The translations under genes were made by a program, and so were the position numbers. This document shows, piece by piece, positions 37,323 through 46,552 of a stretch of 64,000 bases of DNA. The number at the start of each line of letters is the position of its first letter. Positions within the stretch are counted from its first letter, which is position 1. The notes under the pieces are model-generated. The model made no database searches. It was not told the DNA's origin and worked only from the letters and a program-made list of their open reading frames with translations. The DNA is from JAWKZG01 sp041396125 (GTDB lineage Bacteria > Pseudomonadota > Gammaproteobacteria > Competibacterales > Competibacteraceae), in the NCBI GenBank assembly GCA_041396125.1, contig JAWKZG010000001.1, positions 310,001 through 374,000 on the forward strand. The letters run 5' to 3'.

Positions 37323-38062
37323 TGACAACCGACACGCTGGCGCAGCGCTTTGAACAGGGTCGGGTGTTTTTGGCCAGACAGGGTTTGAATCTGCTGGCAG
37401 TGTTTGATTGTGCCAGCGAGCCCTTAAGTGATTTGCACAATAAGCTGAGCGACAAACGATTGGAAGCGGCGGTTATTGCCGGTAATCGTTTGATTTTGAT
37501 CGGTAATGCCGGGCCGGCATTCTGGCGCGACTTGCAAACCAATGCCAATACTGGCAGCGATCCGGTCGATGACTATAGTCGCCAGTTGGCCAGGCGCTTT
37601 GTTGAGGAATATTTATACGCCAGCGCCGAGATACTGTATCCGGGCGCTGGCGCTCTGCCTTTGCAACAACTCGGCGCACTGGCAGGCTGGCATTATCCTT
37701 CGCCGCTGGGAATCGGCATTCATCCGCAGTACGGGCTGTGGTTTGCCTACCGGGCCGCTGTGCTCACCGATGCACCGCTCGCACCGAGCAAACCGCTGCC
37801 AGGTGTTTCACCTTGCCAGTACTGCACGGACCGGCCCTGCCTGAGTGCCTGCCCACCGCGTGCGCTGGCGCAACCGGGTGCACCTGATTTAAGGCGCTGT
37901 CTGGACTGGCGCTGTACGCCCGAGTCGTCCTGTGCCAATACTTGTCTGGCGCGTCTGGCTTGTCCGGTTGGGCACGAGCAACGCTACGACGAGTCACAAA
38001 TCCAGTATCACTACGGCCATTCGCTGCAGTCGCTGAAACGCTGGCAACCCCTTAAAAACTGA
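37322..38062 (+). CDS. 4Fe-4S ferredoxin-like protein of unknown function
   Basis: 246 residues. The C-terminal third has two cysteine clusters, CQYCTDRPCLSACPPRAL and CLDWRCTPESSC...CLARLACPVG, fit for [4Fe-4S] centres and reminiscent of QueG-type proteins. The N-terminal part is a soluble domain I do not recognise. Coupled to the rhomboid gene by a one-base overlap; its 3' end overlaps the convergent dehydrogenase gene by 11 bases. Confidence 0.75.
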   Translation: MTTDTLAQRFEQGRVFLARQGLNLLAVFDCASEPLSDLHNKLSDKRLEAAVIAGNRLILIGNAGPAFWRDLQTNANTGSDPVDDYSRQLARRFVEEYLYASAEILYPGAGALPLQQLGALAGWHYPSPLGIGIHPQYGLWFAYRAAVLTDAPLAPSKPLPGVSPCQYCTDRPCLSACPPRALAQPGAPDLRRCLDWRCTPESSCANTCLARLACPVGHEQRYDESQIQYHYGHSLQSLKRWQPLKN

Positions 38063-39062
38063 TCACAATCTTGCCAAAATGCCCGCCCTGTTCCATAAGG
38101 CGGAAAGCTTCCGGTGCGTCATTGAACGGAAATACCCGATCGATAACAGGTTGCAGATCATGCTGTGCGATGGCCTTGTTCATCGCCTCGAAATCATCCC
38201 GGCTGCCGACCGTGATGCCCTGCACAGTCAGGCTGGACATCAGGATCGGGATGACACTCAGCGGTGCTTCCTGGCCACCAAGCACGCCGATAACAGCAAT
38301 AAAACCGCCGATACGCACTGCCGCTAGTGACTTGGCGAAGGTGTCTGCGCCACCAACTTCAACAATATGGTCGACGCCGGTTTTGCCGGTTAGTGTACGA
38401 GCGATTTTATGCCAGTCAGGGTTGCTGCGGTAGTTGATCGTATGGTCCGCTCCCAGGGCTTGGGCGCGGGCCAGTTTGTCATCGCTGCTGGAGGTGATGA
38501 TCACCTTGGCGCCGAACAGTTTGGCGAATTGCAACGCGAACAGTGACACCCCGCCAGTACCTTGCAGCAGCACCGTATCGCCGGCCTTAAGCGGGCGGTA
38601 TTTGGTGAGCGCGGACCAGGCAGTAACCGCCGCACAGGGCAAGGTAGCACCTTGTTCATAGGACAGGTCGGGCGGCAGCGGAACCACGCCATGCTCCGGT
38701 AATACCACATACTCTGCCAGCATACCGTCCAGCGGCCCGCCCAGCGTTGTGCGCAGACGTTCCTGATTGGGTTCGCCGCCCAGCCAGCGCTGCGAGAACA
38801 GCCCTGCTACGCGATCACCGACAGCCACCCGACTAACGCCGGGACCGACGGCGACTATTTCACCCGCACCGTCCGAGAGCGGAATCAGCGGTAGCTTCTG
38901 GCGCGGATTGTAGTCGCCCTTAACCATTAAATAATCACGATAATTGAGCGAACAGGCGCGTACCTTGATAAGCACCTCACCGGTTTCCGGCACAGGGTCG
39001 GGGCGCTCGGATAGACGCAGATTATCCAGTCCGAAGGCGGTTTGAACTTCAAAAACTCGCAT
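38052..39062 (-). CDS. Zinc-type medium-chain alcohol dehydrogenase/quinone oxidoreductase
   Basis: 336 residues from ATG 39062. GroES-like N-domain (SLNYRDYLMVKGDY, GVSRVAVGDRVAG) and a Rossmann domain with TVLLQGTGGVSLFALQFAK and SSSDDKLARAQALGADHTINY. The zinc-binding catalytic Cys/His pattern is lacking in the N-domain, as in zinc-free quinone-oxidoreductase-like members. It follows hbd in the same direction and probably shares its transcript. Confidence 0.88.
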   Translation of the reverse strand: MRVFEVQTAFGLDNLRLSERPDPVPETGEVLIKVRACSLNYRDYLMVKGDYNPRQKLPLIPLSDGAGEIVAVGPGVSRVAVGDRVAGLFSQRWLGGEPNQERLRTTLGGPLDGMLAEYVVLPEHGVVPLPPDLSYEQGATLPCAAVTAWSALTKYRPLKAGDTVLLQGTGGVSLFALQFAKLFGAKVIITSSSDDKLARAQALGADHTINYRSNPDWHKIARTLTGKTGVDHIVEVGGADTFAKSLAAVRIGGFIAVIGVLGGQEAPLSVIPILMSSLTVQGITVGSRDDFEAMNKAIAQHDLQPVIDRVFPFNDAPEAFRLMEQGGHFGKIVISF

Positions 39063-39121
39063 AATTTTGTCGCTTCTGCAGCTGCCAGAAAAGATCGTGC
39101 AGGATATGGATACGATCAAGC

Positions 39122-39971
39122 TCATTTGTAATCAAAAAGCCTTTGCCGGATTTGCGGCCCAGATAGCCTGCGTAAACCATCTGCTTAAGCAAAGGGCAAG
39201 GCCGGTATTTGGAATCGCCGAATTCCGTGTGCAGGATTTCCATGACATAGAGGCACACATCAATACCGATCATATCGGCCAGCGCCAATGGGCCAATGGG
39301 ATGATTAGCACCCAGTTTCATTGCGGCATCGATTTCCTCCGCACTGGCCAGACCTTCATACAGAATAAACACTGCCTCGTTGATCATAGGCACCAGCATG
39401 CGATTGACGACGAAGCCGGGCTGTCTTTCACGGTGACGGGCTCTTTGCCCAGGGTTGTCGCCAGATTCAGGACGGCTTTGTAAGTGGCGTCGGAGGTTTG
39501 CAGCGCACGGATAATTTCCACCAGTTTCATAACCGGCACAGGATTGAAAAAATGCATGCCGATGACCTGCTCCGGGCGTCCGCTGGCGGCAGCTAATCGA
39601 CTCAAGGAGAGTGATGAGGTGTTCGAGGCCAGAATAGCGTCAGCTTTGCACTGCTTGTGCAAGTCATCAAACAGGGCCAGTTTGACGTCCATATTCTCGG
39701 TTGCTGCTTCGATCACAATATCGCAATCGGCCAGGGCGTCCAGCGTTGTGGCTGTTTGAATGCGGCTTAAAGCAGCACTCTTGTCATTCTCGCTGATTTT
39801 GCCTTTGCTTAGCAGGCGGTCGAGGTTGCGTCCGATAGTAGCCAGACCGCGCTGAGCCAGCTCGTCGGACATCTCGCGCACGATGACCTCGAAGCCGCAA
39901 CTGGCAGCAATCTGGGCGATACCACCGCCCATCGTGCCCGCGCCGACAATGCCTATTTGTTTGATATTCAT
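39122..39971 (-). CDS. hbd: 3-hydroxybutyryl-CoA dehydrogenase, two frameshifts
   Basis: NAD-dependent 3-hydroxyacyl-CoA dehydrogenase, about 283 residues after repair. The N-terminal dinucleotide site is GIVGAGTMGGGIAQ, and the catalytic His is in GMHFFNPVPVMKLVEII. One G is missing near 39418, breaking KDSPGFVVNRML. A second base is missing near 39135: restoring an A gives the family ending GKGFYDYK and a stop at 39122-39124, instead of a run-on tail overlapping the next gene. It acts in butanoate or poly-hydroxybutyrate metabolism. Confidence 0.9.
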
Positions 39972-40331
39972 AATAAATAAATCTCCTGCAAGTTACGGAT
40001 GTTGCCATGGATGGATAGTGGCCGGGGAGCCGCAGACGGCTTGTTGGCCTGTCCAGCCAGGTGCCCAGACAAGTGCAACGATAAACGATACCAGAGGCAT
40101 CGCCTATTGGTAATAACCCTGTTGAGAACGGATAGAATCGCACTGCCTGCACCTGATATCAGGCACATTGTCAACGCGCTTTTAGCGGAATCAGCAGCAG
40201 CTTTGCAGCAGTCATTAAAGGGTCGGTCAGCCCGGCTGGTTCTGCATCTTGCCTGAGGTCAATGAGTTTGATATTGTTGTTCTTAATGAAAGAACAGTGT
40301 TCTTAATAATGGAACAATTTAGATAAATATT
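39972..40331. other. Divergent promoter region between hbd and the iclR-type gene
   Basis: About 360 bases without a credible gene. The right end carries the paired palindromes at 40279-40315. The rest must hold the hbd promoter. Confidence 0.5.
40279..40315 (+). promoter_or_regulatory. Two 17-bp palindromic operator-like sites before the iclR-type gene
   Basis: GTTCTTAATGAAAGAAC (perfect 6-bp arms) and GTTCTTAATAATGGAAC (imperfect second arm) are separated by AGT. Their centres lie 20 bp apart, about two helical turns, 17 bases before the IclR-family start codon. The spacing and position fit cooperative binding and autoregulation by the IclR-family protein. Confidence 0.65.
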
Positions 40332-41198
40332 ATGGATAAATCCGAGCATTCACATGACACGACAGTGGCGCAAGGCGGCACCATAGAAAAAGCGCTCGAT
40401 GTGTTATTTCACCTGCACGACGCGGGTCGTCCTCTGGGTGTAACCGCTATCGCACGCGCGCTGGGCATGCCTAAATCCAGCGTGCACCGCCTGCTGGCAA
40501 CGCTGACCCGGCGGGGGCTGGTGGAACAGGATGAGCGCGGACAATACGAAATTGGGGTGGCCTTGATCGCTTTGGGACTGGGCGCACTGGCGCGCGAACC
40601 TGTAGCGGTAGCGGCACATCCGGTTTTGGAACAGGCAGCAGCTGAAGTCGGTGAAACTTTTTTTCTGGTGGTGGCGCGAGCGGGCCAGTTGGTTGTGCTG
40701 GATAAAGCCGAGGGTAATGGTTTTATGCGAGCGGCCCCACAAATCGGTGCCAGTGTGCCAGTACATGCCACAGCCGTTGGCAAACTGTATTTGCTGTATG
40801 CACCGCAACTGGTGCAATTGTCGGAGAACTGTAGTGGCGAGCGTGCCGTTGCAAATATCTGGGGGTTGTCTGAAGCCGCTATTGTTAAAGGTAAAAAAAC
40901 GGCCTCCGATGCACTGGATCTACCCCGTTACACCGAGCGCACGCTGGTCGAGAAGTCGGCATTGCGGGCCGAGCTGGAACGGGTTCGGCAGCAGGGCTGG
41001 GCAAGCAATCTGGATGAATGGCAGCCGGGTCTGTCAGTGCTCGCTGCACCGATACTGGTCGGGCAACAGCTGCTGGGGACGGTCGCGCTGGCGTTGATTG
41101 GTCCTCGCCTGCAGGAATTGGGTATTGAAAAAATGGCACGGCGGGTCGTGCATGCCGCCGAAGGTATTGCATTGCGATTAGAGGGTAAAAAGCAATGA
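40332..41198 (+). CDS. IclR family transcriptional regulator
   Basis: 288 residues. N-terminal winged helix (TIEKALDVLFHLHD, VTAIARALGMPKSSVHRLLATL) and a C-terminal IclR effector domain (ASVPVHATAVGKLYLLY, GWASNLDEWQPGLSVLAAPI). Its last bases overlap the aminotransferase start (ATGA), so the two are co-translated. Ligand unknown; the divergent hbd-dehydrogenase pair is a plausible target. Confidence 0.92.
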   Translation: MDKSEHSHDTTVAQGGTIEKALDVLFHLHDAGRPLGVTAIARALGMPKSSVHRLLATLTRRGLVEQDERGQYEIGVALIALGLGALAREPVAVAAHPVLEQAAAEVGETFFLVVARAGQLVVLDKAEGNGFMRAAPQIGASVPVHATAVGKLYLLYAPQLVQLSENCSGERAVANIWGLSEAAIVKGKKTASDALDLPRYTERTLVEKSALRAELERVRQQGWASNLDEWQPGLSVLAAPILVGQQLLGTVALALIGPRLQELGIEKMARRVVHAAEGIALRLEGKKQ

Positions 41199-42061
41199 AA
41201 GTCTGGCTGAATGGGGCCATCGTGGATGGTCAGGACGCGAAAATTTCTGTGCTGGATCATGGCCTTTTGTACGGTGATGGCATTTTTGAGGGGATTCGGG
41301 TCATTAACCGACGGGTCTTTCGGTTAGCCGATCATATCCGCCGCTTGCAGATTTCAGCCAAGGCGATTGGCCTAGCCTTGCCATTAAGTACCGCCGAAAT
41401 AGAAAATTTGGTATTGGAAACAGCGCGTGCCCTGGCCGAAGATGAAGCCTATATCCGCCTGCTGGTGACCCGTGGTGAGGGCGAACTCGGTGTTGATCCG
41501 GCCACTTGCGCCCGGCCGCAGGTTATCTGCATCGCCTCGCAGATTCGCCTGTTTGACCCGGCCAAGTTGCGTCAGGGTATCGCTATGGTCACAGTGAGTG
41601 TGCGCCGTCCCCCGGCGGATATTCTCGACCCTCGCGTAAAAAGTCTGAATTATCTTAATAATGTGCTCGCCAAGCGGGAGGCGCGTATGCGCGGGGCGGA
41701 TGAGGCGCTTATTCTGAATCAGAACGGCATGGTGGCGGAAGCCAGCGTGGCCAATATTTTTATTGTTCGTGCTGGCGAATTACTGACCCCGCCGCCCAAC
41801 GATGGCGCATTGGAAGGTATTACCCGCGATAGCGTACTGCGTTGTGCGGCCATGCTGGATATTCCGGCCCACCAGCAAACGCTGAGCCGGCTCGATCTGT
41901 TAGCTGCTGATGAGGTTTTCCTGACAGGTACCGGCGCGCGTGTTGTGCCGGTTGGCAGTCTGGATAGTGAAACTATCGGTACCGCTGCTGAGCACCCGCT
42001 GACAGATCGAATCAGCGATACGCTGGCGGCGTATTCACGTGAGCATGGGGTGCCTTTTTGA
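41195..42061 (+). CDS. Class IV aminotransferase (IlvE/D-alanine aminotransferase type)
   Basis: 288-residue PLP enzyme. It begins VWLNGAIVDGQDAKISVLDHGLLYGDGIFEG; the PLP-lysine is in PRVKSLNYLNN and the phosphate site in GMVAEASVANIFIV, EGITRDSVL and TGTGARVVPV. It is closest to branched-chain aminotransferase IlvE. Co-translation with an IclR regulator suggests a regulated role rather than housekeeping amino-acid synthesis. Confidence 0.88.
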   Translation: MKVWLNGAIVDGQDAKISVLDHGLLYGDGIFEGIRVINRRVFRLADHIRRLQISAKAIGLALPLSTAEIENLVLETARALAEDEAYIRLLVTRGEGELGVDPATCARPQVICIASQIRLFDPAKLRQGIAMVTVSVRRPPADILDPRVKSLNYLNNVLAKREARMRGADEALILNQNGMVAEASVANIFIVRAGELLTPPPNDGALEGITRDSVLRCAAMLDIPAHQQTLSRLDLLAADEVFLTGTGARVVPVGSLDSETIGTAAEHPLTDRISDTLAAYSREHGVPF

Positions 42062-42205
42062 ACCAGCAGTCGGCGGAAAATCACCGTCGATCCAGATCAA
42101 AACCTGATGTGCTTGCAAGCTTTAGCTAAGTTCTGTAGCGTTTGTTAACAAATAATTTTATACCTATCTGCACCACAAACTGCAGCGCGCAAGGTGAGTG
42201 AAACC

Positions 42206-42394
42206 ATGAGTTTGCAAGCATTACCCCGTGACGAGGGTAAACAGGCTTTCCTGCAAGGCAAGTTAGCCCGTCACAATCCCTATCCCAGGCACAGTAATAG
42301 CTGGTTTTGCTGGATGGAAGGCTATCTGTGGGCCAATTTGCATCGCAAGGAACTTAATAACAGCACCCGGCAGCCGATACCTCTATCTAACTGA
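42206..42394 (+). CDS. Rmf/CrpP-like small protein
   Basis: 62 residues. The segment GKQAFLQGKLARHNPYP..SNSWFCWMEGYLWAN follows the ribosome-modulation-factor pattern (G..AF..G, NPY, W..G). AAGGTGAG lies before the ATG at 42206; an in-frame GTG at 42194 is an alternative. RMF dimerises ribosomes in stationary phase; whether this relative does so is unproven. Confidence 0.7.
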   Translation: MSLQALPRDEGKQAFLQGKLARHNPYPRHSNSWFCWMEGYLWANLHRKELNNSTRQPIPLSN

Positions 42395-42721
42395 CTACCA
42401 GTTCGCATAAACAGGGATGTCTGCATCAGGCTGTATTCAGTGCGGTAACGGGTGTGAAAAATCGCTCTCGTTGCTGCTTGCGCCGAGGCGGTTTGGGAAC
42501 TGCTGCCAAAGCATCGAGCGGGCAGGATGAAGCCGGGTTTTTCCAGATCATTCTTAGGCTTGCATTGCTGGGGTCAGAGGGCAGCCTGTTATTTCCCTCC
42601 GATTCTGGTTATAGTATCCAACAGGCGTTGGCGGGATATTGGGCGAATGATATTCGGTAAACGCTGACCCACCATCCCGGTGCCTGACATCAATCCATTC
42701 TTAATATCTCAGGAGGTCCTG
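42395..42721. other. Intergenic region with no convincing gene
   Basis: About 330 bases. A 68-codon frame from GTG 42454 to 42660 lacks a good ribosome-binding site and recognisable motifs, so I leave it uncalled. Confidence 0.4.
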
Positions 42722-42910
42722 ATGAGCAGAACGGCATCACATATCTCATCTGCACGTGTTGACAGCCTACGCGCTAAGCATCGTGAGTTAGATCAGGTTG
42801 TGCAGGAATTATCCAAGGAGTGGGGCGTCGAGCAGCAAAAAATTCAGGATCTTAAAAAGCGCAAGCTTCAACTTAAAGATGAAATTGCGCGTATGAGTGG
42901 TGAAGATTGA
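42722..42910 (+). CDS. DUF465 (YdcH-like) small coiled-coil protein
   Basis: 62 residues with a perfect AGGAGG before the ATG. The protein is one coiled coil: VDSLRAKHRELDQVV and IQDLKKRKLQLKDEIARM, the DUF465 pattern. Function unknown in the family. A strong terminator follows. Confidence 0.85.
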   Translation: MSRTASHISSARVDSLRAKHRELDQVVQELSKEWGVEQQKIQDLKKRKLQLKDEIARMSGED

Positions 42911-42983
42911 CCTCGTCTACTGCCAGCTCCAATTAACGGCAGTTTAAAATCTGGCCAATAAAATAAGCTTTTCCATACGTTTT

Positions 42984-43010
42984 AAAAGCGGTTCAATGAA
43001 CCGCTTTTTT
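42984..43010. terminator. Strong Rho-independent terminator after the DUF465 gene
   Basis: Stem AAAAGCGGTTC / GAACCGCTTTT with a 3-base loop, running into six T. The A-run on the left allows weak function in the other direction too. Confidence 0.9.
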
Positions 43011-43067
43011 GCGTTTACATGCTGGATTACTATACATCAGGTTTTTGCGGATTAAGGAGTAAACGCC

Positions 43068-43430
43068 ATGCTGGGGCGTACAGAACACTGGTTACCACTG
43101 GTGTTATTGCTGATTACGCTGGTTTTCTGGGCCGGTTTTATGGCCTTTGCACTGCGTGGTGCAGCCCTGCCTGATGAGGCGTCTGGCGCTGTGGTGGTTG
43201 TATTTCCACCCCAACACAGCATGGAGCAGATGTTTAATGCAGTGTTATTGTCTGACGGACAGCTGGTCAATAGCACCTGGTTTGATTCCGCCTGGGTGGT
43301 GTACTCCGAACAGCCTGGTTTCGTCCAGCGGTTAAAAGCAGCCGGGGCCTGGGCGGCCTTTAAACCATCGCTTTTTAGCCCGATCACTGTTGCGGGTTGT
43401 TTCCTGGTCGTCGATACCAGCACGCGCTGA
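43068..43430 (+). CDS. Hypothetical membrane-anchored protein
   Basis: 120 residues with one membrane span at about 9-29 (LPLVLLLITLVFWAGFMAFAL). The remainder, with GAVVVVFPPQHSMEQMFNAVL, appears to be a small soluble domain exposed outside. AAGGAG lies upstream. Similar hypothetical proteins are known in proteobacteria but I know no function. Confidence 0.7.
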   Translation: MLGRTEHWLPLVLLLITLVFWAGFMAFALRGAALPDEASGAVVVVFPPQHSMEQMFNAVLLSDGQLVNSTWFDSAWVVYSEQPGFVQRLKAAGAWAAFKPSLFSPITVAGCFLVVDTSTR

Positions 43431-43457
43431 GCGGTGCAGTTTGTATTGTCGAACCTG

Positions 43458-44129
43458 TTAGAAACTGTCCGGGTGGGTGTGCAGGCAGTCCACCAGAGCA
43501 ATACCCAATACCGCTTCCAGCTGCGGCAAAGCCTGGGCGGGCGACTCGACTTTGATCGTGGTCATACCCAGTGCCCGGGCAGGTTTGAGATTAACACCCA
43601 GATCATCCAGAAACACAACCTCTGCGGCTTGCAGTGACATAGCTTGGCAGGCATGCTGAAAAAAGGCGGGATCCGGTTTTCGCAAGCCCATCAGACTGGA
43701 TTCGAAGACACAGTCAAACAAAGGGCGGACTGGCTCGAATATCCGATCGCGCTGCCGGGTGAGCGGGTCGTCAGGTGTGTCCGGCAGCAGCATATTATTG
43801 GTCAGACAGGCGGTGCGAAAATGCTCTCGGCAGCGACGCAGCGCTGCGACCATAGCCGGTTGTAACTCGCCGTAGAGTAGGCCCAGCACAGCACGACCCG
43901 ATAAAGGATGGCCAAAGGCTGCTGTTTCTGCACGATAAGTCTGTTCAAAACCTGCCAGATCAATTTCACCCCGTTCCAGTTGTGCCCATGCGTTAGTGTT
44001 CGGGTTATGGCTGTTCACAGTGCGCAGAAAACCCTCAGGCAGGCCATGCTGGCGCTCAAACGTAGCGAAGGCGGCGAACGGACTGGTCGTTAAAACGCCC
44101 CCGAAGTCCCAAAAAACGGCTTGTGGCAT
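43458..44129 (-). CDS. HAD-superfamily hydrolase (epoxide hydrolase N-domain/ACAD10 type)
   Basis: About 223 residues from MPQAVFWDFGGVL. Motif I is DFGGVL (first Asp present; the second Asp of DxD is replaced by Gly, which is typical of dehalogenase-like HADs of the epoxide-hydrolase N-domain group), motif II in CLTNN, and the motif III/IV segment LRKPDPAFF...VVFLDDLGVNLKPARALGM. The frame is open to 44237 but homology begins at 44129. Substrate unknown. Confidence 0.8.
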   Translation of the reverse strand: MPQAVFWDFGGVLTTSPFAAFATFERQHGLPEGFLRTVNSHNPNTNAWAQLERGEIDLAGFEQTYRAETAAFGHPLSGRAVLGLLYGELQPAMVAALRRCREHFRTACLTNNMLLPDTPDDPLTRQRDRIFEPVRPLFDCVFESSLMGLRKPDPAFFQHACQAMSLQAAEVVFLDDLGVNLKPARALGMTTIKVESPAQALPQLEAVLGIALVDCLHTHPDSF

Positions 44130-44358
44130 CAGGATCAGATAACAGTGTAAGCAGGCATTTGTTGTGCGGTGATGAACGCCAGACGATAACGCCGGGCGGG
44201 CTGGTTGGCAAGTACTTACCAAGTGTCTGGCCAGCATATTGGCAAGCCGCGCTGGTTGGCAATGTTCATTCAGCTTGTGCGCTGCTAATATCGCTAAAGT
44301 GGTAAGCTGTACCTTGTTGAACGGGCCTTGGCCGGAAGAGATAACGTAATAGGCGTGT

Positions 44359-45288
44359 ATGGACGATCAATCTTTTAATTTTGGACGATTAGACGTTGCA
44401 GTGCGGACTATGTTGTGCCCTACTCAGGGTGGCCGCTCTGAAAATCAGGACAATTTCCTGTTAATCGACTGCACGGGCCAGGCCTGTTATTTACAGGATC
44501 AACAACAGCGACGGCAACAATTAGCAGACTGGTCGAGTGGGCACGCGCGGCTGGCTGTTCTGGACGGAATGGGCGGGCATAGCCAGGGCCGCGAAGCAGC
44601 GGAACTGGCGGTGCAAGGCCTGCTGCAAATATCGCCTACCGGCAATCTGGGTACGCTAAGCGACCAGCTGGAGCGCCTGCATGCACGCTTGCGCCAGCAA
44701 ATGCATCAGAATGGCAACGAACCGGGATGTACGTTGACGCTGCTCGAAATCCTGCCTACCGGCGAGGTTTTATTATTTCATGTCGGCGATTCTCGGCTGT
44801 ACGCAGTGAATGCCGATCACGCTCAATACCTTACCGTCGATCATATTCCGGTTACCCGTTTTGCCATGATGCACTTGGTTAACCGCGATGAATGGTTTCA
44901 GCAGGCGCATATCAAGCCGGGTTATCAGATCAGTCAGGCGTTTATTTTGGGCAACAGTCTGAACATTCGAGAGATCAGCGGTAGCCTGGACCCCGGTTTG
45001 TTTGAGCTGGATGATGGTAATCTGCCGTCATTTTTACAGGGCCTGGGCGACCGGCGCAGCCTGCCATTGCAAGCCGATCAGACTTATCTGCTGGCCAGCG
45101 ACGGCTTGTGGCACTTGCAGCAGCCAATGCATTTTATCGAGCGCTGGCCGGCACTGCTCGGTAATACGCAACAGGCCTTACCCACACAACTGGAAATGTT
45201 GTTCCAGGAACTGGTAAGCGCAACCCAGGCCGAGCCGAACACACGCGGTGATAATTGCACCGCGATTGCATTTCGGGTGCGTACCTAA
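44359..45288 (+). CDS. PP2C-type serine/threonine protein phosphatase
   Basis: 309 residues. PP2C metal motifs are GGRSENQDN, LDGMGGHSQGREAA, HVGDSRLYAV, LLASDGLW and RGDNCTAIAF. A partner kinase is not in the window. Its last 155 bases overlap the antisense end of the DUF790 gene. Confidence 0.88.
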   Translation: MDDQSFNFGRLDVAVRTMLCPTQGGRSENQDNFLLIDCTGQACYLQDQQQRRQQLADWSSGHARLAVLDGMGGHSQGREAAELAVQGLLQISPTGNLGTLSDQLERLHARLRQQMHQNGNEPGCTLTLLEILPTGEVLLFHVGDSRLYAVNADHAQYLTVDHIPVTRFAMMHLVNRDEWFQQAHIKPGYQISQAFILGNSLNIREISGSLDPGLFELDDGNLPSFLQGLGDRRSLPLQADQTYLLASDGLWHLQQPMHFIERWPALLGNTQQALPTQLEMLFQELVSATQAEPNTRGDNCTAIAFRVRT

Positions 45289-46453
45289 TCTCGATAACCG
45301 CCAGTACCTGACGCGGGTCCAGTTTGCCTTTAAACCAGATTACCGGTCCTGCCAGCTCGGCGATTTGTTCAGTGCTCACATTCAGCCGATCCGACACAGC
45401 AAGCAGCAGATCCGGCATGGCAGCGCGACGGACTTTGTCCAGCTTGCGGCGCAGATAATCCGGGTGCCAGAAGCCGACAATCTCAACATGCACCGTCCGA
45501 CCGTCTGGATGACGTAGTGCAAAGTCAGGCACAAATACCGTACCTTTGAGGTCGACAATCTCAACCTCGCGTTCCAGTTGCCAGGGCGTCTTCAGTTTTT
45601 CCCAGCGTTCGGCGAAGCTGCGTTCCAGCAGGCTGTCATAGGGTGGCGGTGCGGGGGCATGAGTGCGCAAGGGGCTGTCGGAATCGAGCGTAAACTCCAG
45701 TTTACGGTCTTGCTGAGCCAGTTCGGCGCGCATTTCCCAACGACTGATTTGCAACAGTGCAGGCAGGAAACACGCCATATTGATGCCGTATTTGCGGGTT
45801 TGCTTGAACAGGCTGGCGGGGCCGTCGATATAAATCTGATAACCATCGTCCAGATTGCCTTCTACGGCATACAGCAGGCCGTGGAATTTAAGGCGATGAA
45901 ACAGCCGTCGGTATTCGCCGGGTACGTTACGGTGAGCGATAACCTGCATATTTAAGGCGCTATATAAAAGTCCCTGAGCCTGAGCCAGATCATAGCGATC
46001 GGCCAATTGTTCGGGCGTACTGTCGGTAACGGCGCTCAGCAGATGGCGCTCAGGCAGATCGGCATATAATTGTGCCTGTATGAGCGCAGGCTCCAGCTGG
46101 TATTGCCCGGCCAGCTCATGCAGCACCTGATCGCGCTGGCGTTCACCGTAGCCACGCTGGGCGGCCAGCGTAAAGGCTTCGTGACGCAGGGCTTCGGGTT
46201 CCGGTTCGCTCAACGGTAAGCCGAATTCGGATGCCTGCAAGGCCAGATGTGCCAGGCCGCGCACTACCCGGTAGTCCGGCGAATCACCTTCCAGGGCGCG
46301 TAGCGCCTGCATTAACTCACCACGGGTTTTATTGCGGTGTGCTGTCAGTGTCTCCAGTACGGTTGCTGCCCAGTGGCGCTGATCCTGGCGTAAATAACGC
46401 GGATAAATACTACCGCTCCGACGGCGATAGCGCAGTAAATCGCTAGGTAGCAT
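45134..46453 (-). CDS. DUF790/Bax1-like nuclease, partner of XPB-like helicase
   Basis: 439 residues. It matches the DUF790 family, whose archaeal member Bax1 is the nuclease partner of XPB. The core of a PD-(D/E)xK nuclease is visible at about residues 312-338: FVPDFALRHPDGR followed by VHVEIVGFWHPDYLRRK. The last 50 residues run antisense into the PP2C gene and look unrelated to the family; the native end is probably soon after GKLDPRQVLAVIE. It lies 100 bases downstream of the helicase gene on the same strand. Confidence 0.85.
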   Translation of the reverse strand: MLPSDLLRYRRRSGSIYPRYLRQDQRHWAATVLETLTAHRNKTRGELMQALRALEGDSPDYRVVRGLAHLALQASEFGLPLSEPEPEALRHEAFTLAAQRGYGERQRDQVLHELAGQYQLEPALIQAQLYADLPERHLLSAVTDSTPEQLADRYDLAQAQGLLYSALNMQVIAHRNVPGEYRRLFHRLKFHGLLYAVEGNLDDGYQIYIDGPASLFKQTRKYGINMACFLPALLQISRWEMRAELAQQDRKLEFTLDSDSPLRTHAPAPPPYDSLLERSFAERWEKLKTPWQLEREVEIVDLKGTVFVPDFALRHPDGRTVHVEIVGFWHPDYLRRKLDKVRRAAMPDLLLAVSDRLNVSTEQIAELAGPVIWFKGKLDPRQVLAVIEIRYAPEMQSRCNYHRVCSARPGLRLPVPGTTFPVVWVRPVAYYRAVPASAR

Positions 46454-46552
46454 AAGTGTGCGGTTTCCGGGCTGGCGAAGAGCGGTATAGTAAGCTGGTT
46501 AAGAATGCTGTGAATGATTGCGTGCAGCAAACCAATCGTATTGTACAAAGAA

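Noticed and set aside
42454..42660. 68-codon frame between the Rmf-like and DUF465 genes
   Set aside because: GTG start without a good ribosome-binding site, no recognisable motif and arginine/serine-rich composition.
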